This document shows, in pieces, positions 20,853-30,688 of a stretch of DNA of 64,000 nucleotides. Source of the DNA: Devosia algicola (GTDB lineage: Bacteria; Pseudomonadota; Alphaproteobacteria; Rhizobiales; Devosiaceae); contig NZ_CP118246.1 of the NCBI RefSeq assembly GCF_028816455.1, positions 2,556,501-2,620,500 of the forward strand. The letters are read 5' to 3'. A program made the translations under genes and the position numbers. The notes beneath the pieces were generated by a model. The model made no database searches. It was not told the origin of the DNA and was given only the letters and a program-made list of their open reading frames with translations. Every line of letters starts with the position of its first letter. Within the stretch, counting starts at the first letter, position 1.

Positions 20853-23683
20853 ACTTTTTGGCAGCCCGGCGCGGCAGGCCCTTGCACAATACCAGGCGGC
20901 GAAAGGAGCGTCCGGTCCTTTCGTGGAACCAGAAGACCCCCTCATCGACCACGTCGAGCAGCAGCATCATGGGAAGGCCCCGTTCAGGGAAGGCAACCGG
21001 CAATTGCAATGCAACACTCTCGCCCGGCAGCACCACCGCCGGCAAGTCAACGCTGGCGGCATTCAGGACTCGAGGATAGCCATCCAGATTGGACCAACGC
21101 GCCGCAAGGCGATAACTTTTATGGGGGCCACGTCGCCACGCCGTGTTGCCCGAATTGCGCACCGTGACGTCCAGTTGCAGCGGCTGCCCCGGCGCAGCCC
21201 AGAACGGCGTTGGTGCAATGATGCTGGCCATAACGTCGTCCCCCGACGGGGTCTCGCCACAACTCTCGACCAGCGTCACCTGCAAACCGGACGCCAGCAA
21301 TTGCGTGACACGCTGCATGATGGTTTTGGCGGCGATGGGCGCGGTCAGGTCGCCATGGTCGTAATCGAGATTGAAACTGACCGCTCCCGCCGGATGCAGG
21401 CGAGGCAGGGCGAGTTCCGGTGAGGTGAACACGGCGGCCCCCGAATGGACATTGTCCCTACCCCAGAAATAGACGGTAGGCAGTCGGTCGGGCGTGTCAA
21501 AACGACGATCGACCACAACATGCAGAGCGATCGTCCGTCCTCGCGCTCGCAGGTTTTCGGCGATCTGCCGCGTGACCACGGCACCCTGACAAAAGCCGCC
21601 AAGAGCAATGGCGCCCTGGGGATGCAGCCCCATGATTTCGTCAGCATAGTGCTCGGCAAGCAGGGTCGTATTGGCCGCAGACTTTACGGACAATCCGGAT
21701 AGCGATCGCAATAGATAGATGGGGCGATCACCCGCGCTGGCGTCAACCACATGCTGCCACTGCTCCACGCCAGCCGAACACCAGAAAAAGGGTTGCCCTT
21801 CACTGGCACCATTATGGCCGGCCACAAGCGACCAGGAATGGGTGCGCCGCCCACCCCAGCCCGTCATCGCGGACTTGACAGCGCTGAACACGGGTGCGGG
21901 CAACGCGCCCTCATAGGGCGGCGAGACCAGCTGGTCAAAGAGCTGTTCGAACTGGCGCAGGGTGGGGGCTTCATAGAGCAGGTTGGCCGGTATCGATTTG
22001 CCAAATTCCTGCTCAAGAGTCAGCATCAATGTGGTTGCCAACAGACTGTCGCCGCCTTGATCGAAAAAGTCATCGTCGAGGGCCAGATGCGGCCGCTTCA
22101 GGACCTCACACCATAGGGCGAACAGCCGCTTTCCTAGCGGCGTGGCTATCTCTTCCTCGACAGCGGCATTGGCTGAATCAGCAAACATGCGCCTGAGTGC
22201 ATTGCGGTCGATCTTGCCGGATCCCAGTTTTGGCAGCGTGTCGAGGACCACGATGCGGCGCGGGCATTTATGAGGGGCCAGGCGTTCGGCGAGGGCGGCG
22301 CGCATGGCCACCGGCTCTACAATGCAATCCCTCCGCATCGTCACGGCGACAGCGACCTCCTCCCCAAGACTGGGATGAGGCACGCCAAATGCGGCAGCCT
22401 CTGCGACGGCGGGATGCGCCATCAGGGCGCGGTCGATCTCCTGCGGAGCGATCTTTTCACCGCCGCGATTGATGATGTCCTTGACCCGACCCGTCAGCCA
22501 TAAATATCCATCGGCGTCGATCCGACCCGTGTCGCCGGTCCGCAGCCAGCGACCGACAAAATGGTCGATACGTGGCACGCCTTCGTAGCCTGGTGTAGTT
22601 GTGGGACCGGCTACGAAAATCTCGCCGGGCAGACCGGTTTCAACAGGATTACCGAACGCGTCGGCGATCAGGATTTCGGCGCCATTTGCCAGCCCCACGC
22701 TTCCGGGTCGGCGACGCGCGGGAGGCAACGGATTACTGGCGATTTGGCCGGCTGTTTCCGTCATGCCGTACATGGCAATGATCGGGATGCCCGAAAAGCG
22801 GGCTTCGAGTTCGCTCTGACGTTCCGCCGATAAGTCCGACGACACCGACCGCACAAAGCGCAATTTGCGTCCGATGGCCGCCAGTTCGGTATCCGAGCAG
22901 GCTGCAGCCAGATTGATCAGCATGGTGGGCACGCCCTGCATCCAGGTGCAGGACTCGCTGAGCAGCGCGTCTCGAAGGTTTTCGGTGGCGATAGGATGAG
23001 CGAAATGCACACCGCCCCCCGTGCTGAGGGGCGCAAGTAGCAAATCGACGATGGCACCAATATGGTACATGGGCAGCATATGGACGGCGATGTCCGAAGG
23101 ACCAAGCGCGAGGGTCATGGCAATTGTTCGCGCCGAGCCTAACAAGCGCTTGGCGTGTTAGCGGAACCCGTTTGGGTCCGCCAGTTGACCCCGAGGTCGG
23201 CAGGACAAGGGCTATATCGCCGCGGTTCGATCGTTCCGGCGGCAGGACAGCACCCGAGGCAAGGCCGATCGAGAAGGCACCATAATGGCGAGACGGTTCC
23301 GACTGCAGCGCCAGAATCGCCATCCCGCGCCGTTCGAGCAGCGCCCGCGTCTCGCTGTCCTTGGCGTCGATCAGAACAGCGTCGGGGCCAAGCTGCGCGA
23401 GCGCTTCTGAAATCTCATTAGCAGTCAGCTTTGGATTGAGCGGAATCGCCGTCAATTCAGCACAAAGGCCAAGCTGTGCCACCGCGGTTGATGCGGCATC
23501 GGGCAACAGTGTGGCGACCCGATGACCGGGTGCAAATCCACTCCCTCGTAGCCAGCGTCCAAATTCGGCGAGTTGTTTCCGCAACTGCCCATAGGTACAT
23601 TGCGTGCCATCGGATGAGCGCAGTGCAATTGCCTTGTCCGGCGCGGCAAGGAGCGACATAAGATCGGATTTCTGGTCTGGCAA
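20827..23683 (-). CDS. Adenylation-carrier-thioesterase-Ig multidomain protein (one extra base)
   Basis: A 951-aa NRPS-like enzyme without a condensation domain. Residues 1-500 are an adenylate-forming domain (LPTSGSTGGPKRVPLT, MYGMTETAG, WLRTGDTGRIDADGY, final lysine in LPKLGSGKIDR). The carrier domain follows with DDDFFDQGGDSLL, Ser about 546. An alpha/beta-hydrolase thioesterase has cysteine in the nucleophile elbow (GGFCQG, about 698). The last 100 residues are an Ig-like module (NSGNTAWRRG, EGVFWFHERTGR). An extra C at 23138 turns CGCCGAGCTAAC into CGCCGAGCCTAAC; true text is RQALVSSARTIAM. It could activate, load and release an acid, perhaps after P450 oxidation. Product unknown. Confidence 0.82.
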
Positions 23684-24102
23684 CAGTCAAACGAGTCCAC
23701 ATTAGCGACAAACGCTCTGTGTTTAGCACACATTTTTCTGCCAAGTCCCACGCCAAGACCGTCCGGTCACCAACCAACGCCACGGGGTCTATTCTGCGGT
23801 CTCTACGAAGCTCACGAATTCGACGTTCTTTCTGGCATGCCGTATTGGCCGGTCCGCCCGCCGCAAAGATAGTGTTCACACCAGACTAAAACTGCGGCAC
23901 TACAGGTTTGAATGTCTGCTACGCGATGGTTGACCAAATACTGACCGGTCTCATCCCGCCTCCACAACGCGAGCGCCACCCGGAAAAAGCCAAGCTTGCC
24001 AATTGAGTCGCGTTAGACCAATCTTATTGCAGCAAGACGTACAGCGTGTGACCTGCCACCGATTATTGTTGGCGGGCAACGAGAAATGGGAATATTCAAG
24101 TC
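23684..24102. other. 419-base divergent intergenic region
   Basis: Lies between the start of the adenylation gene and the start of the L,D-transpeptidase-like gene, so it should hold both promoters. No clear -35/-10 pair, repeat or small gene is convincing. Confidence 0.5.
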
Positions 24103-24813
24103 ATGAACTTGGACAATGGAATTGCCGATGCGGGCGATATGGACGAGGCGGCTTGTTCCGTGCGTAGGGCGGGGGCTATCAGCCGCCGATCATTTCTGGT
24201 TGGCTCAGCCGTCAGTCTTAGCGCGTTGGCGCTTGCCGGTTGCGCCACGACCGGCGGTATGAGCCTCGCAGAGGCGCAGAAGGTTTACGGACCATTGCCT
24301 GACGAGCGCTTCCCAATCCCGGCCGTCAATGTGAGCAAGATCAATCCGAAGTATTATCGCCGGACAGTGCATTATGACACCAAGGAAGTGGCTGGAACGA
24401 TTATCGTCGATCCGAGCCACTACTATGTCTACCGCATCGAAGGCGACGGATATGCCACCCGTTACGGCGCCAATGTCGGCCGCGCCGGGTTCCTGTGGAA
24501 CGGTGACGCCTATGTCGGGCGCAAGGCCGAATGGCCAGTCTGGACGCCGCCAAGGGAAATGATCCTGCGACAGCCAGAAGCCGCCAAATATGCCGGCGGC
24601 ATGCCACCGGGCCTGGACAATCCTCTCGGCGCCCGCACGCTCTATCTCTATCAGAACGGCATTTATACGCTCTACACGCTCTACAGCACAACTGTAGCGG
24701 AAACGATCGGCAAAGGCATTTCAAGCGGCTGTATCGGCCTTCTCACTCAGGACATGATGGACCTTTATTCACGGACCCCGGTCAACACCAAAGTGATTGT
24801 CCTGCCGGCATAG
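24103..24813 (+). CDS. L,D-transpeptidase (YkuD)-fold lipoprotein with altered catalytic motif
   Basis: 236 aa. The N-terminus has SRRSFLVGSAVSLSALALAGC, combining twin arginines with a lipobox, so it is probably exported as a lipoprotein. The YkuD domain covers residues 85-236. Active members crosslink peptidoglycan with a Cys and a His (HGT...SSGCIR). Here the Cys is kept (ISSGCIGLLTQDMMDLY), but the HGT position reads LYSTTV and the Arg after Cys-Ile is Gly. It may be inactive or use another residue. Confidence 0.85.
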   Translation: MNLDNGIADAGDMDEAACSVRRAGAISRRSFLVGSAVSLSALALAGCATTGGMSLAEAQKVYGPLPDERFPIPAVNVSKINPKYYRRTVHYDTKEVAGTIIVDPSHYYVYRIEGDGYATRYGANVGRAGFLWNGDAYVGRKAEWPVWTPPREMILRQPEAAKYAGGMPPGLDNPLGARTLYLYQNGIYTLYTLYSTTVAETIGKGISSGCIGLLTQDMMDLYSRTPVNTKVIVLPA

Positions 24814-24993
24814 GCATGGGCGTCGTCCCACATCCCAGCGCTCCGGAGGGATCGCTGAGACCGCATCGTGCTTGCGATTTGGAAGTGCGACCTGCTTGTT
24901 TCTCAACGCTGCTAATTGGGAATGATGGCCAGCGCGGAAACAAGATAGGAGCCAGACACTCCAACCAAACCATTCCAACAATGTCTGAAAAAC

Positions 24994-25017
24994 AAAAAAA
25001 GGCCCCTAAGGACCCTT
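24994..25017 (-). terminator. Probable terminator of the tRNA-Gly gene
   Basis: On the minus strand AAAGGGTCCTTAGGGGCC is followed by TTTTTTTG. The arms AAAGG/CCTTT pair perfectly, with one mismatch and one G-T pair further in. It begins about 30 bases downstream of the tRNA. Confidence 0.6.
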
Positions 25018-25047
25018 TGTCATCAAAGGTTTGCCACCCTTTGATAT

Positions 25048-25122
25048 TGGAGCGGGCGATGGGATTCGAACCCACGACCCTAACCTTGGCAAGGTTATGC
25101 TCTACCCCTGAGCTACACCCGC
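25048..25122 (-). tRNA. tRNA-Gly (anticodon GCC)
   Basis: A 75-base tRNA whose minus strand begins GCGGGTGTAGCTCAGGGGTA and ends CGCCCGCTCCA, with CCA encoded. The acceptor stem GCGGGTG/CGCCCGC pairs with one G-T, the T-loop reads GGTTCGAAT, and the anticodon GCC is at 25090-25088. The D-arm contains a GAGCT-context AGCT that is not interrupted, unlike many coding ones in this window. Confidence 0.95.
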
Positions 25123-25311
25123 ACTCCAGTGTCTTTCGTGCGATGCCTTGGCACCGACGCGACGCGCGCCTATATGCCCAATGCGCACTCTGATTGCAAG
25201 TAATAATCTGCAAGTGGATGGCGCACAAGACACAAGGGCTTGTCACACAGGCGCCTCAAGGCGCACAAAGAGCCCCAAAACCGCAAACAGTTCAGTCGCG
25301 AAGGCCCAGTT

Positions 25312-26263
25312 ATGACATTTGAGTTGAACGGCGCAGCCGCCCCAAAAAACAATGCCGCCCCCGCCGGCGCCTTGATCGCCGAATCAAGTGATCAGAATTT
25401 CAAGGCTGATGTGATCGACGCGTCGGTACAAGGCTCCTGTATTGGTGGATTTTTGGGCGCCATGGTGTGGCCCGTGCCGCGCCCTGACCCCGACACTTGA
25501 AAAAGTGGTAACCGAGAAGGCCGGCAAGATCCGATTGGTCAAAATCAATATTGATGAGCATCCCCAGATCGCCGGACAACTGGGTGTTCAGTCCATTCCA
25601 GCAGTGTTCGCCTTCGCAGGCGGCCGGCCCGTCGATGGCTTCATGGGCGCCCTGCCCGAAGGGGAGGTGCGCCGCTTCGCCGAAAAAGTGATCGCTGGCG
25701 CCCCCGAAGCCCCACCCGAACCCGAGTCGATGGAAGAGCAGATTGCCAAAGCCATCGAAGCCGCCAATGAAGCATTGACCGCTGGTGATCTGGGCCGCTC
25801 GGCGCAAATTTTTGGCATGGTTTTGCAGCATATGCCCGACCATGCCGGTGCGGCGTTGGGCTTGGCACGCACCTATCTGGCTGCCGGTGAAGCAGATCAG
25901 GCCAAGGCCACGCTCGAAATGCTGCCCGACGCCGCCCGTACCGGCGACGACTATGCCGCGGCGATGGCCGCCATTCGCCTGCTCGAGGAAGCCAAGGATC
26001 TGTCCGAGGCCGACACTTTGGAGGCGGCGATTGCCGCCAATCCCGACGATCATCAGGCGCGGTTTGACCTGGCGGTCGTACGCAACGCCAATGGCGACCG
26101 GCTGGGCGCCGCCGAACAGTTGGTGGCGCTGATGAAGCGTGACCGCACCTGGAACGATGATGGCGCCCGCAAAAAACTGATCGAGCTGTTCGAAGCCTGG
26201 GGTGCCAAGGATCCAGCAACCATCAAGGGCCGCCGGCTGATGTCGGCCGTCCTCTTCGCCTAA
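25312..26263 (+). CDS. Thioredoxin-TPR co-chaperone, CnoX/YbbN type (one extra base)
   Basis: 316 aa after correction. An N-terminal thioredoxin domain (residues 25-130) has active site WAPWCGPCRALTP, followed by TPR-like helices (LGLARTYLAAGEADQAKATL). An extra G at 25433 changes CAAGCTCCTG to CAAGGCTCCTG; removing it gives SVQAPVLVDFWAPWCGP. The family protects proteins from oxidative aggregation and hands them to chaperones. It forms an apparent operon with the LON-domain gene 11 bases downstream. Confidence 0.9.
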
Positions 26264-26274
26264 GGGAGCCCGCA

Positions 26275-26943
26275 ATGCTCAAAAGACCCGCCTCGCCCGC
26301 CGAGTTGCCAAAATCGGTGCCGGTCTTTCCACTGTCCGGTGCGCTGTTGTTGCCCTTTTCGCACCGCCCGCTCAACGTCTTTGAACCGCGCTATATCGAG
26401 ATGGTCGATGCGGCACTGCGGACCAACCGGATGATTGGGCTTATCCAGCCCGAAGACACCTCTGAGGAATCACCCAAAGGCCGCAGCCCACTTCAAAAAG
26501 TGGGTTGCCTCGGACGCCTGACCCATTTCGAGGAGAATAGTGACGGGCACTATTTCATCATTTTGGAAGGCGTCACCCGTTTCAAATTGGTGTCTGAACT
26601 GACAGTAATGACCCCCTATCGCCAGTGCCTGATCTCCGGACACGGGTTCGAGCCCGATTTCGAGCGCAGTTTTGGCGAGGAAGGTGTGGATCGCGATCGC
26701 TTTGTCAAAATGATGCGCGACTACGCCGAATTCGCCAATTTTGAACTGAACTGGGATGAGATCGAGCGCACCGGCACGGCTGACCTGATCAATTTTTGCT
26801 GCATGGTGTCACCCTATGGTGCCGCCGAAAAGCAGGTCCTGCTCGAAGCCGATACGTTGGAGGCGCGTGCTGAAACCCTGATTGCCATGACCGAGTATGA
26901 AATGGCCCATGGCGGTGACGGTCCGGCTGCACCACTGAACTGA
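26275..26943 (+). CDS. LON substrate-binding-domain protein
   Basis: 222 aa consisting of the N-terminal domain of Lon only (VPVFPLSGALLLPFSHRPLN, FEPRYIEMVDAAL), without ATPase or protease parts. Such stand-alone proteins are common in alphaproteobacteria; the role is probably protein-substrate recognition but is not established. GGAG lies before the start, and its stop overlaps the next ATG (TGATGA). Confidence 0.88.
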   Translation: MLKRPASPAELPKSVPVFPLSGALLLPFSHRPLNVFEPRYIEMVDAALRTNRMIGLIQPEDTSEESPKGRSPLQKVGCLGRLTHFEENSDGHYFIILEGVTRFKLVSELTVMTPYRQCLISGHGFEPDFERSFGEEGVDRDRFVKMMRDYAEFANFELNWDEIERTGTADLINFCCMVSPYGAAEKQVLLEADTLEARAETLIAMTEYEMAHGGDGPAAPLN

Positions 26944-27170
26944 TGACCGACCCGCGCCACGTCGTTGATGTCAAAACCCTCGAAATGCTGGTCTGCCCGC
27001 TGACCAAGACTCGATTGAGCCTGTCGGAAGACAAAAAAGAACTGATTTCAATCGCGGGACGACTGGCCTTTCCAATCGTTGAGGGTGTGCCATTGCTCAG
27101 CCTCGATGAGGCACGCAGCGTTGAGCCCGACGAACTCAAGCGCCTGCCACATCCGTCCGGCGCTCGATAA
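26943..27170 (+). CDS. Trm112-family small protein
   Basis: 75 aa with the Trm112 pattern: KTLEMLVCPLTKTRLSLSED at the start and RLAFPIVEGVPLLSLDEAR at the end. Only one cysteine remains, so the zinc site of eukaryotic Trm112 is absent, as in bacterial YcaR-like members. The family activates methyltransferases in eukaryotes; the bacterial role is unclear. Translationally coupled to the LON-domain gene. Confidence 0.85.
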   Translation: MTDPRHVVDVKTLEMLVCPLTKTRLSLSEDKKELISIAGRLAFPIVEGVPLLSLDEARSVEPDELKRLPHPSGAR

Positions 27171-27175
27171 CAAGA

Positions 27176-28400
27176 CTAAATCGGCTGTCCCAGCAACAGG
27201 CGTGGGCCGGTGCTGGTCAGCCCGGACGCATTGCGAATCATTGCCTCCTTGAGCGGACCTGCCCTGTCGACCAGCCCCAGGCCCAGATCGCGCAGGGCGC
27301 GGACGGGGGCAACATCGTTGGAAAACAACCGGTTCATCATGTCGGTGACCATGGCCATGGCACTGGTGTCCAAACGCCTCCAGGACTGGTAGCGCGCCAG
27401 CACATCCTCGCCCCCATGATCCATCCCCAGCCGCATCGCCTCGATGACGACCTCGGCCAACGCCGCAACGTCCTTGAGGCCCAGATTAAGGCCTTGCCCG
27501 GCAATTGGATGCACCACATGGGCCGCGTCCCCGATCAGCGCCAGGCGCGGCGCCACCATGTCGCGCGCAATCTGCATGCGCAGCGGAAAGCTCTGAACCT
27601 TCTCAACGATTTTTACCGTACCAAGACTGGATCCCATGACCATTTCGATCTCGTGTGCCAATTGTTGTGCGGACATGGCAACATAATGGGTCGCTGCCTC
27701 GCGTGTCTCGGTCCAGACCAGCGACGAGCGATTTCCGGGCAAAGGCAGACTGGCAAAAGGACCTGCCGGGCGGAAATGCTCATAGGCGACACCAAGATGG
27801 TCCAGGCTCGTGTTCAATCGTGGTAACGATGCCGTTCTGGCCATAGTCATGACCGACCACCCCGATACCAGCGCCCTGGCGTAGATTTGACTGTGCACCG
27901 TCGGCTGCAATCACCAGCGCCGCACCCAACTGACGCCCGTTACTGAGCACCAGCCGCGTACCAAAACTATCATGGTCCCGATGGGTGATCTCGACTGGAG
28001 CGATGATGTCGACAATGTCAGTGATATCGTCGAGCAGCGCCTGCGCCATAACGCGATTGGGCACCATATGGGCAAAGGCTTCACCGGGCCCAACATCCCC
28101 CTCAAACCGCAGATAGAGCGGCCGCGCCATATCGCCGACCCCTGAATCTGTAATATTCATCGCGGTGATCGGCTGGGCCTGCGCCGCCATCGTCTCCCAT
28201 ACGCCCAGCGTCTCGAACACCCGCCGCACGCCAGCCGCAATGGCACTGGCCCGGCTATCCTGCGGCACGCTCATCGGGCGGCGATCGACAAGACCAATGC
28301 GAGCACCTGCCATGAAACGGGTCAGGCTGAGGGCCATGGACAGGCCCACCGGACCACCGCCGACAATCAGGACATCATATCGATCCACAGCTGCGACCAT
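27176..28400 (-). CDS. FAD-dependent UbiH/UbiF/COQ6-family monooxygenase (one extra base)
   Basis: 407 aa after correction. The N-terminal FAD site is DVLIVGGGPVGLSMALSL, and the second FAD motif is LIGDAAHVVHPIAGQGLNLG near residue 290. The family hydroxylates the ring of ubiquinone precursors; which position this copy acts on cannot be told. An extra base at 27806 changes CACGAGCTGGACC to CACGAGCCTGGACC; removing it gives TIEHELDHLGVAYEHF. The start at 28400 (MVAAVDRYDVLIVGGG) is chosen because the FAD fold begins there. Confidence 0.88.
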
Positions 28401-28508
28401 GACAAAGCTCCATTTGCCCCACTGTCTCCCGCGCGACGGCACAAGACAAGCGCGCCAAACGCCGCGCGTCAATGGCTGCCCGAATTTTGCCCAATTGCGA
28501 AAAGGTCA

Positions 28509-28525
28509 TGCACAAAATATGTGCA
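28509..28525. promoter_or_regulatory. NtrC binding site upstream of glnK
   Basis: TGCACAAAATATGTGCA is a perfect palindrome of the form GCAC-N7-GTGC, matching the NtrC consensus. It lies about 85 bases upstream of a sigma-54-like element and 150 bases before glnK, the normal enhancer distance. Confidence 0.7.
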
Positions 28526-28607
28526 ATATAGCACCTCCTTTGGCGCTGGCAAATTAGGCCAGATTATAAACCGTTGTTTTACAACAACAATATGATCAAA
28601 TTCGCAG

Positions 28608-28623
28608 TTGGCACGCCGCTTGA
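28608..28623 (+). promoter_or_regulatory. Sigma-54-type promoter of glnK-amtB
   Basis: TTGGCACGCCGCTTGA matches TGGCACG-N4-TTGC except that the -12 GC reads GA. It is 51 bases before the glnK ATG and downstream of the NtrC palindrome, so context supports it despite the mismatch. Confidence 0.6.
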
Positions 28624-28673
28624 GTCTAAAAGACCATCTACAGTGAACAGCGCACAGTCGCAAAGGGGCAAAC

Positions 28674-29012
28674 ATGAAACTGGTGATAGCGATTATCAAG
28701 CCTTCACGCCTCGAAGAGGTCCGCCAGGCACTCAACTCCCTCGATATCCACGGCATGACCGTGACCGAGGTCAAAGGATATGGCCGCCAGAAGGGGCATT
28801 CTGAAATCTATCGCGGCACCGAATATGCCGTGCATTTCCTGCCCAAGCTCAAAATTGAAATCGCCGTTGATGATCCGGTCAGTGACGCTGTCACGACCGC
28901 CATTTGCGAAAGCGCCCAGACCGGGCGCATTGGCGACGGCAAGATTTTTGTCGTTGATCTCGAAGCCGTAACCCGCATCCGCACCGGCGAAACCGGCGCC
29001 GCCGCGCTTTAG
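28674..29012 (+). CDS. glnK: PII nitrogen-regulatory protein GlnK
   Basis: 112-aa trimeric signal protein that reports nitrogen and energy state. The T-loop reads GYGRQKGHSEIYRGTEYAVH with the tyrosine that is uridylylated, and the C-terminal signature is TGRIGDGKIFVVDLEAVTRI. It is followed 26 bases later by amtB, the conserved glnK-amtB pairing in which GlnK blocks the ammonium channel when nitrogen is plentiful. Called GlnK rather than GlnB because of that linkage. Confidence 0.95.
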   Translation: MKLVIAIIKPSRLEEVRQALNSLDIHGMTVTEVKGYGRQKGHSEIYRGTEYAVHFLPKLKIEIAVDDPVSDAVTTAICESAQTGRIGDGKIFVVDLEAVTRIRTGETGAAAL

Positions 29013-29038
29013 GCGCCACCCCAATCGGAGAAGAAGAA

Positions 29039-30410
29039 ATGACAGGCTTGAAAACGTCAACAATATTGGGTGGGGGTCTGCTGGCAACGCTGGTGTTGAC
29101 ACTGCCCACACTTGCACAGGAGGCTGCGGCGCCAGCTGCTGAAGCCGCGGCCGCCGTGGTGCCGATAATCGACAAGGGCGACACCGCCTGGATGCTGGTT
29201 TGCACAGCCTTGGTCATTCTGATGACCATTCCCGGGCTCGCCCTGTTCTATGGTGGCCTTGTTCGCGCCAAGAATATTCTGTCGGTTCTCACCCAGGTTT
29301 TTGCGGGCTTTGCCATGCTGGCCCTGCTTTGGGTCGCCTACGGTTACTCACTGGCCTTTGCCGGTCCAACCGAGGGCGGGCTGTCCGCATTCTTTGGCGA
29401 CTTTTCCAAATTCTTCCTAAACGGCGTCACGCCCGACAGCACCGCCGCGACCTTCTCGGCCGGGTTCGAATTGCCCGAACTGGTATTTGTGATTTTCCAG
29501 CTGACCTTTGCCGCCATTACCGGCACGCTGATCGTCGGTGCCATTGCCGAGCGGATGAAGTTTGGCGCCCTGATGGCTTTCCTCGCCATCTGGTTCACCT
29601 TTTCCTATATCCCCATCGCCCACATGGTCTGGAGCGGTCCCGGTCTCCTATTCAATCTGGGTGCCTATGATTTTGCCGGTGGCACCGTCGTGCACATCAA
29701 TTCCGGTATCGCAGGCTCTGGTCGCAGCCATCGTGCTCGGCCCCCGCGTTGGCTTCCTCAAGGAGCCGATTGCGCCCCATAATCTGACCTTCACCTATAT
29801 CGGCGCTTGCCTGTTGTGGGTTGGCTGGTTTGGTTTCAACGCCGGTTCGAACCTTGAGGCCAACGGCCTGACCGCCCAAGCGTTTCTGAATACCATTACC
29901 GCGCCCGCTGCTGCTGGTCTGGCCTGGGCGTTGGCAGAAAGACTTAGCCGTGGCCATGCATCGGCCCTTGGTGCCGTCTCTGGCGCCGTGGCCGGCCTTG
30001 TGGCCATCACCCCCGCCGCTGGTTTTTCCGGCACCTTCGGGGCGATCGTTTTGGGTGCTGTTGCCTCGCTCGTGTGCTTCTGGGCAGTGGTCAACCTCAA
30101 GCCAATGCTGAAATATGACGACAGCCTCGACGTCTTCGGCATTCACGGCATCGGTGGCATCGTCGGCGCACTGGGTACCGCGATTGTTGCCAGCCCAGCG
30201 CTAGGTGGTTACGCACTCGACGGTTATTCCATGGGTGGCCAGTTCATGATCCAGTTGACAGCCGTGGCCATTGCCGTGGTCTGGTCCGGTGTCGTTGCCC
30301 TTGTCGCCCTGTTGATAGTCAAAGCCCTGTTCGGCGGCCTGCGGGTTACCGAAAGTGCCGAGAGCGACGGTCTCGACCTCGCAACACACGGTGAACGCGC
30401 CTACAACTGA
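29039..30410 (+). CDS. amtB: Ammonium transporter AmtB (one extra base)
   Basis: 456 aa after correction: a signal peptide (residues 1-25, ending LPTLAQ) and eleven membrane helices. Family motifs are MTIPGLALFYGGLVR, the pore region TFSYIPIAHMVWSG, and DVFGIHGIGGIVGALG with the pore histidine. An extra G at 29715 changes GCAGCTCTGG to GCAGGCTCTGG; removing it gives HINSGIAALVAAIVLGPR. Co-transcribed with glnK. Confidence 0.93.
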
Positions 30411-30550
30411 CCAACAATGCCGGCGGCGGATGCGCCGCCCCGGCACCAACGAGCGATTGGTGATCGCGTGCAGGCTCGTGTTCCTCTTGGCCCGCCACAG
30501 AGGCTTCCCACTCGCAAACGGCATGAGGCTGCACCCCACCACCAATCTGC

Positions 30551-30581
30551 AAGGCCTGCCAGCAAACTGGCGGGCCTTTTT
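30551..30581 (+). terminator. Rho-independent terminator before ftsK
   Basis: AAGGCCTGCCAG and CTGGCGGGCCTT form a 12-bp stem with one T-G pair around an AAA-type loop, followed by TTTTTG. It is about 140 bases after amtB and terminates the glnK-amtB transcript ahead of ftsK. Confidence 0.85.
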
Positions 30582-30688
30582 GTTGACCAATGCCCGATGG
30601 TTAGCACCAGATTAACTTCGCCCTTCTAGCATGATGCCAAATTGGGCTGTCGATCCCCGACGCCCGTGCCAAAGATTTGTTGCCATCC

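Noticed and set aside
21445..22503. Several long plus-strand open frames opposite the adenylation gene
   Set aside because: They are shadows of a high-GC gene; none has recognisable motifs or a ribosome site.
25048..25122. Interrupted GAGCT in the tRNA-Gly gene
   Set aside because: The AGCT there is intact and the tRNA folds normally, so it is not an affected site.
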